This document shows, piece after piece, positions 31,582 through 39,731 of a stretch of 44,876 bases of DNA (position 1 is its first letter; each line of letters opens with the position of its first letter). The stretch is from CAYFRC01 sp050946115 (GTDB lineage Bacteria > Bacillota > Clostridia > Christensenellales > Aristaeellaceae). The notes below the pieces were generated by a model that was not told the origin of the DNA, did not search any database, and was given only the letters and a program-made list of their open reading frames with translations. Made by a program: the position numbers and the translations under genes. The DNA lies in contig JBMNUF010000020.1 of the NCBI GenBank assembly GCA_050946115.1, positions 1 to 44,876 on the forward strand, given 5' to 3'.

Positions 31582-32668
31582 TTATCCTGCAAACGGTTCC
31601 TTTCCCAGAAACCTTTGCGGCGATTTGCCGAAATTCACGGCTCGTATCGCATCGAGGATTTCTTCTTTTCTCGTTTCGGCATCGGGCAAATCGCAGACGA
31701 CGTCGTTAAGGTCATACAGGCCGTTACGAAAATGCCCGACCGACGCCCCGCAACCCCCCGTCGATCAAAAGATATTGCAAAGGCCCGCAATCGTATGCAA
31801 GGTTCTCGGTGAGCGGCTTTATCCACTCCTTCAGCCGATATTCGTTTGCCTTATAGAGGAAATCGTTTCGGTGAATGGCATACACAAAACGCATGGGCTT
31901 CGGTTCGTAGGTCTGTAATTTCTCCATATCGCCAAAAAGCACATATCCTGCGTCAACCGACACGAGGACGCCCTCTTTTTCAAGTTCTGTAGCGGCAAGT
32001 TGTATTTCCTTGCTCGGTATCTTATAAAAGGACTTTGCCATTTCTATATTGAACCACACAAGGCGATGCGCAAACCTTTGGAGCACGATTTTCAGCGCCT
32101 CGATCCGCGTATATTTTTCCGCATCGATACCGGGAAAGAACTCGCCGAATCTGTACCCTCCCCTGTCCCATTCGCCGTCGTACTGGTCTTCATAAATCAG
32201 AAACGCCTCCTGCAGGCGGTGCAGGATTGGGGTAATCTCCTTCACGAGCAGCCCCGTTTCTTCCTTGATCTGCTGAATGGTGAAGGGGCCTGCGCTTTCG
32301 ATCAGCGCAAGCAGTTTGCGCTGCGTCTCCGTTGGCTTCGGCAGCGGCTTGCGATACAGCGCCATGAACAGCTCCAAATCTTCGGCCACGATCCACCCGA
32401 GGTTTCCGCCCGCAAAGCGCCCCTTTATCAATTTTCGCTCCCTTTGTCTTTCGCGATTCAACGCAACGTCGTCAAAGCGCGCGCGAAACGTGAGCGTCGG
32501 CGGTTGGCCAAAGCCGTTCCAGAACACGTTTTGTCCTGGCTGCGTGTCCCGAAATAGCTTTATATATTCGGCTTCATCGGCTTTGTCCAACAGGCATTGG
32601 CGTTCCATGCGGAGCGAAATCCATTTCTTTCTGTCCACTATGCAGTGCCCGCCTTCCACTTCTTGCAT
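31582..32668 (-). pseudogene. AlkZ-like winged-helix protein gene with an apparent frameshift
   Basis: From the ATG at 32668 (GAGGAT six bases upstream) one frame runs to about 31750 and stops at 31724. Removing one base restores a second frame that reads HFRNGLYDLNDVVCDLPDAE and stops naturally at 31582-31584, giving about 361 residues. The break lies at a run of six G on the minus strand (31754-31759). The intact part includes LFRDTQPGQNVFWNGFG and IKGRFAGGNLGWIVAEDLELF. It also has repeated winged-helix segments (TIQQIKEETGLLVKEITPILHRLQ), typical of the AlkZ-like HTH_42 family; some members are DNA glycosylases that unhook crosslinks. It could be a real mutation, a phase-variable tract or an assembly error. 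It overlaps the DUF3795 gene by 31 bp. Confidence 0.8.
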
Positions 32669-32925
32669 TGCTCGATCCTCGTCCCGGGCGGGTTGTCGCC
32701 GTGTTCGGGGTCGCAGGAATACCGCGTGAGCAGCGCGCAGGGGATGTCGGGGCATTCGCCGCAGTGGACGAAGCCCTTGTCCTGACAGCAAATCGCCACG
32801 GGGCATTCGCCGTGAAACGGGTGCCCGTTCGTCGCGATGCAGCCGCCGCATCCGCAGGTTTCCATATACCCGCATCCCTCGCAGCGAAGCCCGCAGCGGG
32901 TATCGATGGTCTCTTTTTTGTTCAT
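32638..32925 (-). CDS. DUF3795-family cysteine-rich protein
   Basis: 95 residues, ATG at 32925 with GGGAGGG upstream, in an ATGA overlap with the stop of the preceding small frame. Cysteines occur in CxxxCxxC-type clusters: RCGLRCEGCGYMETCGCGGC, CPVAICCQDKG and HCGECPDIPCALL. The pattern is that of DUF3795 proteins, probably metal binding; their role is not known. It overlaps the AlkZ-like gene, so the two are translated together. Confidence 0.88.
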   Translation of the reverse strand: MNKKETIDTRCGLRCEGCGYMETCGCGGCIATNGHPFHGECPVAICCQDKGFVHCGECPDIPCALLTRYSCDPEHGDNPPGTRIEQCKKWKAGTA

Positions 32926-33089
32926 CGTATTCCCTCCCTGCTTTTTGTATAAAAAAGCAGTAGTCGAGGATTACACCGGCCGTTTTGCCACCACGCATCC
33001 CAATGACCGAATCCGCCATACTTCTTTCCGATAAACCGCAACGCAGGGATATATTCCCTGAATGCGTTGATGATTTCAACCGTCCTCAT
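32922..33089 (-). pseudogene. Truncated GyrI-like (effector-binding) protein, 55 codons
   Basis: ATG at 33089 follows a promoter almost directly (GGAG four bases upstream). The 55-codon frame contains AFREYIPALRFIGKKYGG, then HWDAWWQNGR. Stand-alone GyrI-like proteins have a similar opening (PAxRFIGKxY, then a short gap and a W-rich ENGWF segment) but are about 150 residues long. After residue 38 the sequence loses resemblance. It is best read as a 5' remnant that now works as a leader for the DUF3795 gene, whose ATG overlaps its stop. Whether the peptide has a role is unknown. Confidence 0.5.
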
Positions 33090-33103
33090 CCCGCTCCGAT
33101 CGC

Positions 33104-33132
33104 ATTATAGCAGAGCGGCTTCGCTTTGTCGA
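33104..33132 (-). promoter_or_regulatory. Promoter of the GyrI fragment-DUF3795-AlkZ-like unit
   Basis: TCGACA (33127-33132) and TATAAT (33104-33109) with a 17-bp spacer and an extended TG. The predicted start leaves a leader of only about 8-10 bases before the 33089 ATG. Confidence 0.75.
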
Positions 33133-33149
33133 GTGTTCGGAAAAAATCG

Positions 33150-33178
33150 TGGCAAATCGCCTTCGTTTCTGCTATAAT
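33150..33178 (+). promoter_or_regulatory. Promoter of the ylxP-like gene
   Basis: TG-C-TATAAT (-10 at 33173-33178) with a weak TGGCAA at 33150-33155, 17-bp spacer. It is divergent from the minus-strand promoter 18 bp away. Confidence 0.7.
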
Positions 33179-33214
33179 AATCCCGAGATGTTCCCATAAG
33201 GAGTTGAGTGCAGG

Positions 33215-33496
33215 ATGCAAATCGCGGCAATGACCTTTCGGCTGTACGCACCGTGGGTACACAGCCTGAAGGAAAAGAGAATGGTCGTCAAAAGCCTCAT
33301 CGCGCAGCTGCAAAACCGCTTCCACGTGTCCGCGGCGGAGATCGACGAACAGGATACGCACCAGATCATCATGATCGGCGTCGCCGCCATCGTGCCTCAC
33401 AGCGCCTTGGCGAACAGCTTCATGGACGAGGTGTCGCATTTTATGGAGGAATCCACGGAGGCGGAGATTTTGGACGAAGCGAGAGAAATCCGATAA
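33215..33496 (+). CDS. DUF503 family protein (YlxP-like)
   Basis: 93 residues, ATG at 33215; AAGGAG lies 11 bases upstream and GCAGG directly before. The stretch LYAPWVHSLKEKRMVVKSL, then RFHVSAAEIDEQDTHQ, is diagnostic of DUF503. In Bacillus the homologue YlxP lies in the infB-rbfA region; here it stands away from those genes. Function not established, possibly linked to ribosomes. It is 14 bp upstream of the Spx/ArsC-like gene. Confidence 0.9.
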   Translation: MQIAAMTFRLYAPWVHSLKEKRMVVKSLIAQLQNRFHVSAAEIDEQDTHQIIMIGVAAIVPHSALANSFMDEVSHFMEESTEAEILDEAREIR

Positions 33497-33510
33497 GGGA
33501 GGAAAAAGAT

Positions 33511-33879
33511 ATGCTGAAAGTCTATTGCTACAGCCGATGCACCACCTGCAAGAAAGCCCTGAAGTGGCTGGACGACAGGGGCATCGCGTATACGCTTGTC
33601 GACATCAAGGCAAATCACCCCGATGAGGGAACGCTGCGCAAATATTACGCCATGAGCGGCCTTGCGCTGAAGCGTTTCTTTAACACCAGCGGCATCCCGT
33701 ACAGGGAAATGGAGCTTGCAAAAAAGCTTCCAACCATGACCGAAGACGAGCAGTTCGCCCTTCTCGCGACGGACGGCATGCTGGTCAAGCGGCCGCTCGT
33801 GGTCGGAGAGGATTTTGTGCTGACGGGCTTCCGCGAGGCGGAGTGGGCAGAAAAACTGCAGGGAGGTATCTATGTTTAG
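33511..33879 (+). CDS. Arsenate reductase/Spx-family thioredoxin-fold protein
   Basis: 122 residues from the ATG at 33511 with GGGAGG upstream. The thioredoxin-like fold carries CTTC (Cys10, Cys13) in YSRCTTCKKALKWLDDRG. The Spx/ArsC hallmark follows: LKRFFNTSGIPYRE, then DGMLVKRPLVVGEDFVLTGFRE. The conserved Arg of KRP is present. Members are arsenate reductases or RNA-polymerase-binding redox regulators (Spx, MgsR). No arsenic genes are near, which leaves a regulatory or YffB-like role open. Confidence 0.9.
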   Translation: MLKVYCYSRCTTCKKALKWLDDRGIAYTLVDIKANHPDEGTLRKYYAMSGLALKRFFNTSGIPYREMELAKKLPTMTEDEQFALLATDGMLVKRPLVVGEDFVLTGFREAEWAEKLQGGIYV

Positions 33880-34675
33880 ACTTGGCTGGATCGAACCGGA
33901 GGAATACTCCTTCGAGTGTATGCTGCACATGGAGCGCTTTCAGATCAAAATGATGCTGGAAGACACGGACGAAGACGCGCATGCCGCCATGGCGATCGCG
34001 CTGAAGGGGAACCCGATCGTCGCGCGGTACTTCGCGCGCAAGTGCCCGGAAATGGCGGATACGGTCGCAGCGCGCATCGCTTCGGCGCCCGACGGGCTTT
34101 CTCCCGAACGGGTGCGGGCGGCGGAAGTTTGCATCTTGGGCGGGTACGAGGATTTCGTGATCTACACTGCGCCGGAGCGCATGGGCGAGAAATGCGATTT
34201 TATATACGGCTGGAACAAGGAGCGCCTGTTTGAGCTGTGCGATCTGGAAGGGAAAATCGCACTCGATGTGGGTAGCGGAACGGGGCGGCTCGCCTTTGCC
34301 GCGGCGGAGCGCGCTGCGTTCGTAGTCGCGAGCGAGCCGGTAGATTCCCTTCGGGAGTTCATGCGCAACGAGATCGAACGAAGGGGCATCCGCAACATGC
34401 GCGTGTGCGACGGGCTCTGCCACAGCCTGCCCTTCCCGGACGACAGTTTCGACGTGGTGATGAGCGGGCACGTGGTCGGAGATTTTTTCCGCGAAGAAAT
34501 CAATGAGCTCACGCGCGTCGCCAAGCCCGGCGGCTGGCTGTTGGATGTGCCCGGAGACCAGCACAGGCAGATGCGTCGAAACGAACGGCTCCTGGCGGAC
34601 GGCTGGGAGGAATGCGCCTATCAGGGCAGCTTCGGCACCACAATGTATCGCTACCGCAAACAGGTGCACAAATAA
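33872..34675 (+). CDS. SAM-dependent class I methyltransferase
   Basis: 267 residues, ATG at 33872 within an 8-bp overlap with the previous gene, GGGAGG upstream. The N-terminal 115 residues form a helical domain. The SAM site begins with IALDVGSGTGRLAFAA (129-144); acidic residues follow in VVASEPVDS. DSFDVVMSGHVVGDFFREEI is motif IV, then VAKPGGWLLDVPGD. This is an UbiE/MenG-like small-molecule methyltransferase fold; the acceptor is unknown. Confidence 0.88.
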   Translation: MFRLGWIEPEEYSFECMLHMERFQIKMMLEDTDEDAHAAMAIALKGNPIVARYFARKCPEMADTVAARIASAPDGLSPERVRAAEVCILGGYEDFVIYTAPERMGEKCDFIYGWNKERLFELCDLEGKIALDVGSGTGRLAFAAAERAAFVVASEPVDSLREFMRNEIERRGIRNMRVCDGLCHSLPFPDDSFDVVMSGHVVGDFFREEINELTRVAKPGGWLLDVPGDQHRQMRRNERLLADGWEECAYQGSFGTTMYRYRKQVHK

Positions 34676-34701
34676 GCGCTTCTCCTTTCCAAATTCCTCA
34701 A

Positions 34702-34740
34702 AAAAAGAATCCGAACGGTCTGCGCATTCGGATTCTTTTT
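34702..34740. terminator. Bidirectional terminator between convergent genes
   Basis: AAAAAGAATCCGAA and TTCGGATTCTTTTT form a perfect 14-bp stem around an 11-nt loop, flanked by A and T runs. Confidence 0.92.
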
Positions 34741-34767
34741 CTGCCCGTGGCGCAGTTCCGAAATGCG

Positions 34768-35619
34768 CTACGGCTCTTTCAGTTCCTCCGCCATCGACGT
34801 GATATCCACTTCGCTCCTTTGAAAGACGATGATGCACGTTCCGACATCCGGCGTCGGATTGGGGGTCGCCATCATGTGCAGGGTGTCCTTGCCGACGTAG
34901 AAGAACACCATGGTAAACTCTTTCCCCATATCCCGAATATACAGCGCGTCGCCCGAAAAATAATATGCCAATTGGGGCAGGTGGTGATCGATCGTTTCGC
35001 CGAACTGCACGTCGGTCATGTGCGCTCCGGAGTCAAACGCAATCCGCAGCGGCCCTTTGGGGGAGATGCCCGTCATCGTTCCCATCAGGTCGTAGGCAAA
35101 GTCCGCCCCCAGCGACATGCTCATTGGCGGGTCTATGAGTGTTACCTTCATGTCCGTGATTTCCCATGTGCCCGCAAACACCTTCGGCTCTACCTTTTGC
35201 GCCTTGTCGTACGATATGATCTCCAAATTGTCCGGCTCCGGTCTGACAAGGCGCATCCCGCTCTCCGCATGGTAGAGGCCTCCGGCGACGGTCGCCTGAT
35301 ATTCATAGAGTATGTCGTTCTTGTCGTCGTATACGGTGACGAGGACGTAAAACGGCCCCTCCTCCACCTTCCAGACGATCTCCGCCGATTGTCCGTCCTT
35401 GGTGATGTGCCCCGTGCCTCCCGGGTCCAGCTGCAGCTCGACTCCCGTGCCGTCCGCGCCCTCCTGCACCCAAAGGCCGGAGTATTCGTCCAGCGGCCCC
35501 TCGACGGTGATATCGTCATCGCCGACCGAATCCTCGGGCAAAGACGATGCGGAGGCGGCAAACGCGGATGCGGTTATGCTAAGCAACAAAATGAAAAGCA
35601 AAAGCATCCGTTTTTTCAC
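34768..35619 (-). CDS. Secreted protein of unknown function
   Basis: 283 residues from a GTG at 35619 with GGAGGG upstream. Signal peptide MKKRMLLLFILLLSITASAFA, no cysteine. The mature part has two similar-looking beta-rich halves. The first (SGLWVQEGADGTGVELQLD) and second (FAGTWEITDMKVTLIDPP) both begin with a G-x-W, as in lipocalin-like folds. This suggests an internal duplication. It lies 48 bp downstream of the VanW-domain gene and is probably co-transcribed. Confidence 0.72.
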   Translation of the reverse strand: MKKRMLLLFILLLSITASAFAASASSLPEDSVGDDDITVEGPLDEYSGLWVQEGADGTGVELQLDPGGTGHITKDGQSAEIVWKVEEGPFYVLVTVYDDKNDILYEYQATVAGGLYHAESGMRLVRPEPDNLEIISYDKAQKVEPKVFAGTWEITDMKVTLIDPPMSMSLGADFAYDLMGTMTGISPKGPLRIAFDSGAHMTDVQFGETIDHHLPQLAYYFSGDALYIRDMGKEFTMVFFYVGKDTLHMMATPNPTPDVGTCIIVFQRSEVDITSMAEELKEP

Positions 35620-35667
35620 TTCAAACCCTCCTCTCTCGGCAATGTTCTCTTCTCATCCATTGGCTTT

Positions 35668-36639
35668 TTACGGCCAGTACATCTGCTCTACCAGATTCAC
35701 GTTTCCGTCCGCGTCCGTGTGGATGTAGTAGAAGTACGAATCCAACAGCAGAGACGAGTCGTGCGCATATAGCGCATAGAAATCTCCCGCGTTCGACGGC
35801 ACGCCCTCGACTCCGTCGATCGGCTCCCCGCTCGGCTGATACATGAGTAGGAGCATCACCCCGTTGATATCCACGGGGCGCAGCGTCGCATCGGGGTCGA
35901 ACATGATGAACTCCGAATCCGCAAAGTCCGAGACGGCATCTTCCGCATCCTCCTTGCTATATCCCTCCCAGTTGACGAGGTACTCGACGGCATCCGCCCC
36001 CTGCAGCATATCGAAGGAATCGAAATAGGCAATGCCCGTATCGGGATCGAACGAGGACAGGTTCGCATAGCCGGAATACATCGCGGCGCCTTCATCCCCG
36101 CCCTCCGGCGCTTCTTCGTCGCCGGTCGTCTCTAACTGGCAAAACAGTTCGTTGTTCTCAAACCACAGGTAGATCATGAACGGCCTTCCCGTATTCTTGA
36201 ACCGAAAATCCTTCTCCGCCTTGTAATCCGTCATGATCGCATCGTCGTCCGAATCCACGTACTTGCCGACGAAATTGCTGCCATAGGTGTGCTTTTCCAG
36301 AATCTTGATGTCGTCGATCTCCTTGAGCGCAAGGTAGATTGTAGAGGCGACCTGCGCTACGCCGCCGCCCACGACCTTCGCACCTCGCCCGTTCGGTGCG
36401 GTTTTGAAGCCTGCCTCCTTTGTGCGCGGTCCGACGAGGCCGTTGAAGGTAAAGACCATGTCCGTCGCCATGTACATGCCGTTGATGCGCTCTGCGGCAA
36501 GCTCCACATTGTGGAGCCGCGCGTCGGAAGACCCTTTCAGCGGAGTGGATACGCACGTCAAAAGCCCCTCCGCCGCGGCGACGGTACAAAACATCGCGAA
36601 AAGACACGCGACCAACAAAATGGATATCCCTTTTTTCAT
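35668..36639 (-). CDS. Secreted VanW-domain protein
   Basis: 323 residues from the ATG at 36639 with AGGGGA upstream; the frame continues to 36807 without a site. The signal peptide MKKGISILLVACLFAMFCTVAAA is probably cleaved before EGLL. A VanW domain spans about 28-165: STPLKGSSDARLHNVELAAERIN, FTFNGLVGPRTKEAGFK and VGGGVAQVASTIYLAL. Here Ala replaces the usual Cys in the GGVCQ motif. VanW domains occur in wall-associated proteins and vancomycin clusters; their biochemical role is not clear. The remaining ~150 residues are acidic and end in a Tyr-rich segment (DSYFYYIHTDADG). Confidence 0.85.
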   Translation of the reverse strand: MKKGISILLVACLFAMFCTVAAAEGLLTCVSTPLKGSSDARLHNVELAAERINGMYMATDMVFTFNGLVGPRTKEAGFKTAPNGRGAKVVGGGVAQVASTIYLALKEIDDIKILEKHTYGSNFVGKYVDSDDDAIMTDYKAEKDFRFKNTGRPFMIYLWFENNELFCQLETTGDEEAPEGGDEGAAMYSGYANLSSFDPDTGIAYFDSFDMLQGADAVEYLVNWEGYSKEDAEDAVSDFADSEFIMFDPDATLRPVDINGVMLLLMYQPSGEPIDGVEGVPSNAGDFYALYAHDSSLLLDSYFYYIHTDADGNVNLVEQMYWP

Positions 36640-37042
36640 AAAATCCCCTCCCTGTTCCCGTTTGAAAAATACATTCAAGTAGGTACGATTGCGGCAATAT
36701 GCGTACAAAGCCTCAATGGCGGATGACTCACCTCCCGGATTCGCAGCGCATAAGTCCGATAAAAACAACTTCCCGTTTATTTGAAAAATCATCGATGCGC
36801 GGTTCAAGTTCGTATTTATATTAACGAGCCTCTATCCATCCATCGCGGGTAGCGCGGGCAAGTCGATCATAGCGAAGTTGTTGTATGAGGCAGACGGTAA
36901 TTCGGTCAAGCAAGACCGAATGCGTTCGTTCGGAGCAAAAACTGTTTGCCTACCGTTCAATAATCCGAAGCCCCTCGAAGTCAAGCGTCCTCGAGGGGCT
37001 TTCCGCTCATTCTTTCATGAACAGGGATGGGGTGGCAGCTGC
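36640..37042. other. 403-bp gap with a terminator and a nested hairpin
   Basis: No supported gene. The half next to the transporter holds the terminator at 36969-37000. A nested inverted repeat lies at 36894-36956: ACGGTA/TACCGT outside and TTCGGTC/GACCGAA at 36901-36920 inside. No clear promoter for the VanW gene was found. The AT-rich part around 36760-36830 differs from the surrounding sequence and may be a junction of acquired DNA. Confidence 0.4.
36969..37000 (-). terminator. Terminator of the second carbohydrate importer
   Basis: AGCCCCTCGA and TCGAGGGGCT form a perfect 10-bp stem with a 12-nt loop downstream of the binding-protein gene. The trailing T-run is poor (TTCGG), so efficiency is uncertain. 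Confidence 0.6.
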
Positions 37043-38710
37043 TTAGTACTTCACATAGGGAGCCACGCCCTCGCAGGCCGCCTTATACTGTTCGATCCAC
37101 CATTCGATGTAGCGCTCCAGTCCCATGCCTTCGCAGGTCTGCTGCAGTTCGGTCCAAATGGCATCGAATTCCTCGTCGCCGGTGGCATACATGAGCTTCC
37201 AGTTGGCCACCTTGATTTCGGCGTTGACGCGGTCGACAATCATCTGCATATCGTCGGTGTTCTGGATACCCAAGGCAGCCGGCGGCACGCGATACATGTC
37301 GATGGACTTCATGTAGGCATAGGCAGTTCCGTAACCGTTGACAGTGTGCTCCTTCCAGTTCTTCACCAGCAGGTTGTCCTCAGGAGTCCATTCCTGAGCG
37401 GGCCACTGGGTGTAGTCCGTGGAATAGCCGTTAAAGCCGGGCAGGGGGGCGGAGAAGTGGTAGGTGAGCATGATTATGCAGCCGCGCTTGGAGAAATCCA
37501 GGTTCGCGCGGTTGGTGTAACCTTCCTCCAGCATGTAGGGGGTGCCGTCCTCCTTCTGATCCCACACATGCCCGCGGGTTCCGTTCATGTAGTTCACGGT
37601 GAATTCCGGATCATACATCAGGTTGATCAGGGCGCAGGCGGCATCGAGGTTCTTGCAGTCTTTGGAAATGGTGATGAAGGTATGGGTGCCGCCGGGGCAG
37701 GCGGAGCAGTCGTCTGCCACGTAGGGTTCGCCCATGTTGGGGACGCGGCGGAAACCGATGCCGTTATTCTGGTCTTCGGCAGAATACTCGGTATTCCAGT
37801 TGTCAAACGACAGTAGGGCGCGTCCGGTCGCGGTCTTGTTCTTGGAATCGTCGAAAGTCTGGGTGACGGAATCGGGATCCAACAGGCCCATGTTGTACGC
37901 CTTGTTCAGGAACTTCAGGAAGGCCTTGTAGCCGGAGTCGTCTGCCAGCGCGGAGCGCATCACGATGTCGTCCACGTTGCCGTCATTCTTATAGTTGTGA
38001 TAGTCGCGCTCGACCAGACCACCGGTAAAGCCCATGCTGCGGGCCATATAGCCCCAGAAAGGCAATAGGCCATTATCCCAATCGGTGAACAGGGACATAC
38101 CGTACACTTTCTGGCCTTCGGCGGTGGTGGGATGTTTCTCCTGCATGGCGGCAAGGGCGTTGAGCAGATCGTCATAGCCCTTAAGCTCGGGATAGCCGAT
38201 CTCGCCGTAGTAGTCGTAGCGCAGGAAGATGCCGCCGATGTCCATGTCCGCCACTTCAGACTCGCAGAACATGCGATTGAGACCGTACAGCGCGCCGGTA
38301 CCATTGGAGCAGTTGTCGCGTACATATTGCATCATGGTGGTATTCTCTTCGTACTTACTCAGGTTGGGCAGCTTGTCCATGACCTCGGTCAGGTCCAACA
38401 GCAGCTCCGCATCGATGGCGTAACCCAGGTTGTCTACCCCGCCGATGACGCATACGTCCGGCAGGGAACCTGAGGCTACCATCAACTCGAACTTGCCGCT
38501 CTCGTAGGCGATGCCAATCATGTCAACGCCCGCGGCCTCGCGGATGTAATCCGGCATCCAGCCGGTGCACAGGCCAACATTGGCAGCTTCTGCGTTGTAC
38601 AACTCGACCTCGCCTACATATGGCACCTCGCCCGCCGAGGATTCGGCAAAGCAGGCACCCATGGAAACGATCATTGCCAACGCGAGAACCAGAGACAGAA
38701 TCTTCTTCAC
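37043..38710 (-). CDS. ABC transporter solute-binding protein for a carbohydrate
   Basis: 555 residues from a GTG at 38710 with AAAGGAGG upstream. The signal peptide is MKKILSLVLALAMIVSMGACFA. Cys20 in MGAC is a possible though imperfect lipobox, the best candidate for a lipoprotein in this window. The mature protein is of the large LipO-like type, with SGKFELMVASGSLPDVCVIGG and many aromatic residues. It is the last gene behind two permeases, whereas in the first importer the binding protein comes first. Ligand unknown; no glycosidase gene is linked. Confidence 0.9.
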   Translation of the reverse strand: MKKILSLVLALAMIVSMGACFAESSAGEVPYVGEVELYNAEAANVGLCTGWMPDYIREAAGVDMIGIAYESGKFELMVASGSLPDVCVIGGVDNLGYAIDAELLLDLTEVMDKLPNLSKYEENTTMMQYVRDNCSNGTGALYGLNRMFCESEVADMDIGGIFLRYDYYGEIGYPELKGYDDLLNALAAMQEKHPTTAEGQKVYGMSLFTDWDNGLLPFWGYMARSMGFTGGLVERDYHNYKNDGNVDDIVMRSALADDSGYKAFLKFLNKAYNMGLLDPDSVTQTFDDSKNKTATGRALLSFDNWNTEYSAEDQNNGIGFRRVPNMGEPYVADDCSACPGGTHTFITISKDCKNLDAACALINLMYDPEFTVNYMNGTRGHVWDQKEDGTPYMLEEGYTNRANLDFSKRGCIIMLTYHFSAPLPGFNGYSTDYTQWPAQEWTPEDNLLVKNWKEHTVNGYGTAYAYMKSIDMYRVPPAALGIQNTDDMQMIVDRVNAEIKVANWKLMYATGDEEFDAIWTELQQTCEGMGLERYIEWWIEQYKAACEGVAPYVKY

Positions 38711-38765
38711 GATATGTTCCTCCTTTTCTTATTCGCCGGCACATGGCCGGTTAGTATCAGGTTAT

Positions 38766-39686
38766 TTATCCCTTTACGGCGCCGATCATGATACCGCCCA
38801 CGAAATATTTCTGGAAGATGGGATATACAAACAGAATAGGCAAAACCGCAACGATGGTGATACTCATCTTCAGACTCGTAGAAGAGAGTCGGGCTGACAC
38901 ATCCAGCATCACTGCGGAACCACCGCCTGCTTCGCTTAAGTCTTTGATCATCTGGGCTACGCTGTTGGCCTCGTTAAGATACTGATACAGCCGGTACTGC
39001 AGCGTAAACAATTTGGCGTCGGTCACCAGATAAACCGTGGTCATGAAGTCGTTCCACTGACCTACGGCAGAGAAAATCATCAGCGTGGCGATAATGGGCT
39101 TGCACAGCGGCATGATGATACGGGTATATTTCACCAGATACCACGCTCCGTCAATGTCCGCAGACTCCTCAAGTGAGGTAGGAATGCTCTCCACGTATGT
39201 CTTGAACAGCATCAGGTTGAACGCCGAAATCATGCCCGGGATGATGTAGGCGAAGAAATTGTTCATAAAGTGCAGCGCCTTCATCAGCATGAACCAGGGA
39301 ATCAGCCCGGCGTTGAAATACATCGTTGCCACCACCAGGCGGTACCACAGTTTTCTATGCCACAATTCAGGTCGGCTCAGGGCATATCCCAGGAAACTGG
39401 TGGTGATGAGCGAGAGTGACGTACCCAGCACCGTCCGGGCGATACTCACCACGAAGGAGTTGGCGATCTGGTCGATTTCAAAAATCTGCTTGTAGTTTTG
39501 GAAGTGGATTTCCTTGGGCCAGAACAGAATCTCCCCGTTGAGCACCATCCGGTTGTCGCTGATGGAGTTGATGAGGATGTAGTAGAACGGGAAGATACAC
39601 AATATGGTAAACAGTCCGAACGCGATGTGGTTGACCGCATCAAACACCCGGTCTCCCGTGGTTTTTCTGACAAACGCCGAATTCAT
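38766..39686 (-). CDS. Carbohydrate ABC transporter permease (YtcP type)
   Basis: 306 residues, ATG at 39686 with AAAGGA upstream. CUT1 permease with about six helices. It carries the N-terminal FPFYYILINSISDNRMVL segment, an EAA loop (LEESADIDGAWYLVKYTRIIMPLCKP) and the typical end FVGGIMIGAVKG. The same family as the permease at 5523-6449 but clearly diverged. Codon choice appears less GC-biased than in the flanking genes. Confidence 0.93.
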   Translation of the reverse strand: MNSAFVRKTTGDRVFDAVNHIAFGLFTILCIFPFYYILINSISDNRMVLNGEILFWPKEIHFQNYKQIFEIDQIANSFVVSIARTVLGTSLSLITTSFLGYALSRPELWHRKLWYRLVVATMYFNAGLIPWFMLMKALHFMNNFFAYIIPGMISAFNLMLFKTYVESIPTSLEESADIDGAWYLVKYTRIIMPLCKPIIATLMIFSAVGQWNDFMTTVYLVTDAKLFTLQYRLYQYLNEANSVAQMIKDLSEAGGGSAVMLDVSARLSSTSLKMSITIVAVLPILFVYPIFQKYFVGGIMIGAVKG

Positions 39687-39731
39687 ACTTCAATATCCTT
39701 TCATCTATCAGTTGTCTCCGAACGGAGAGAA

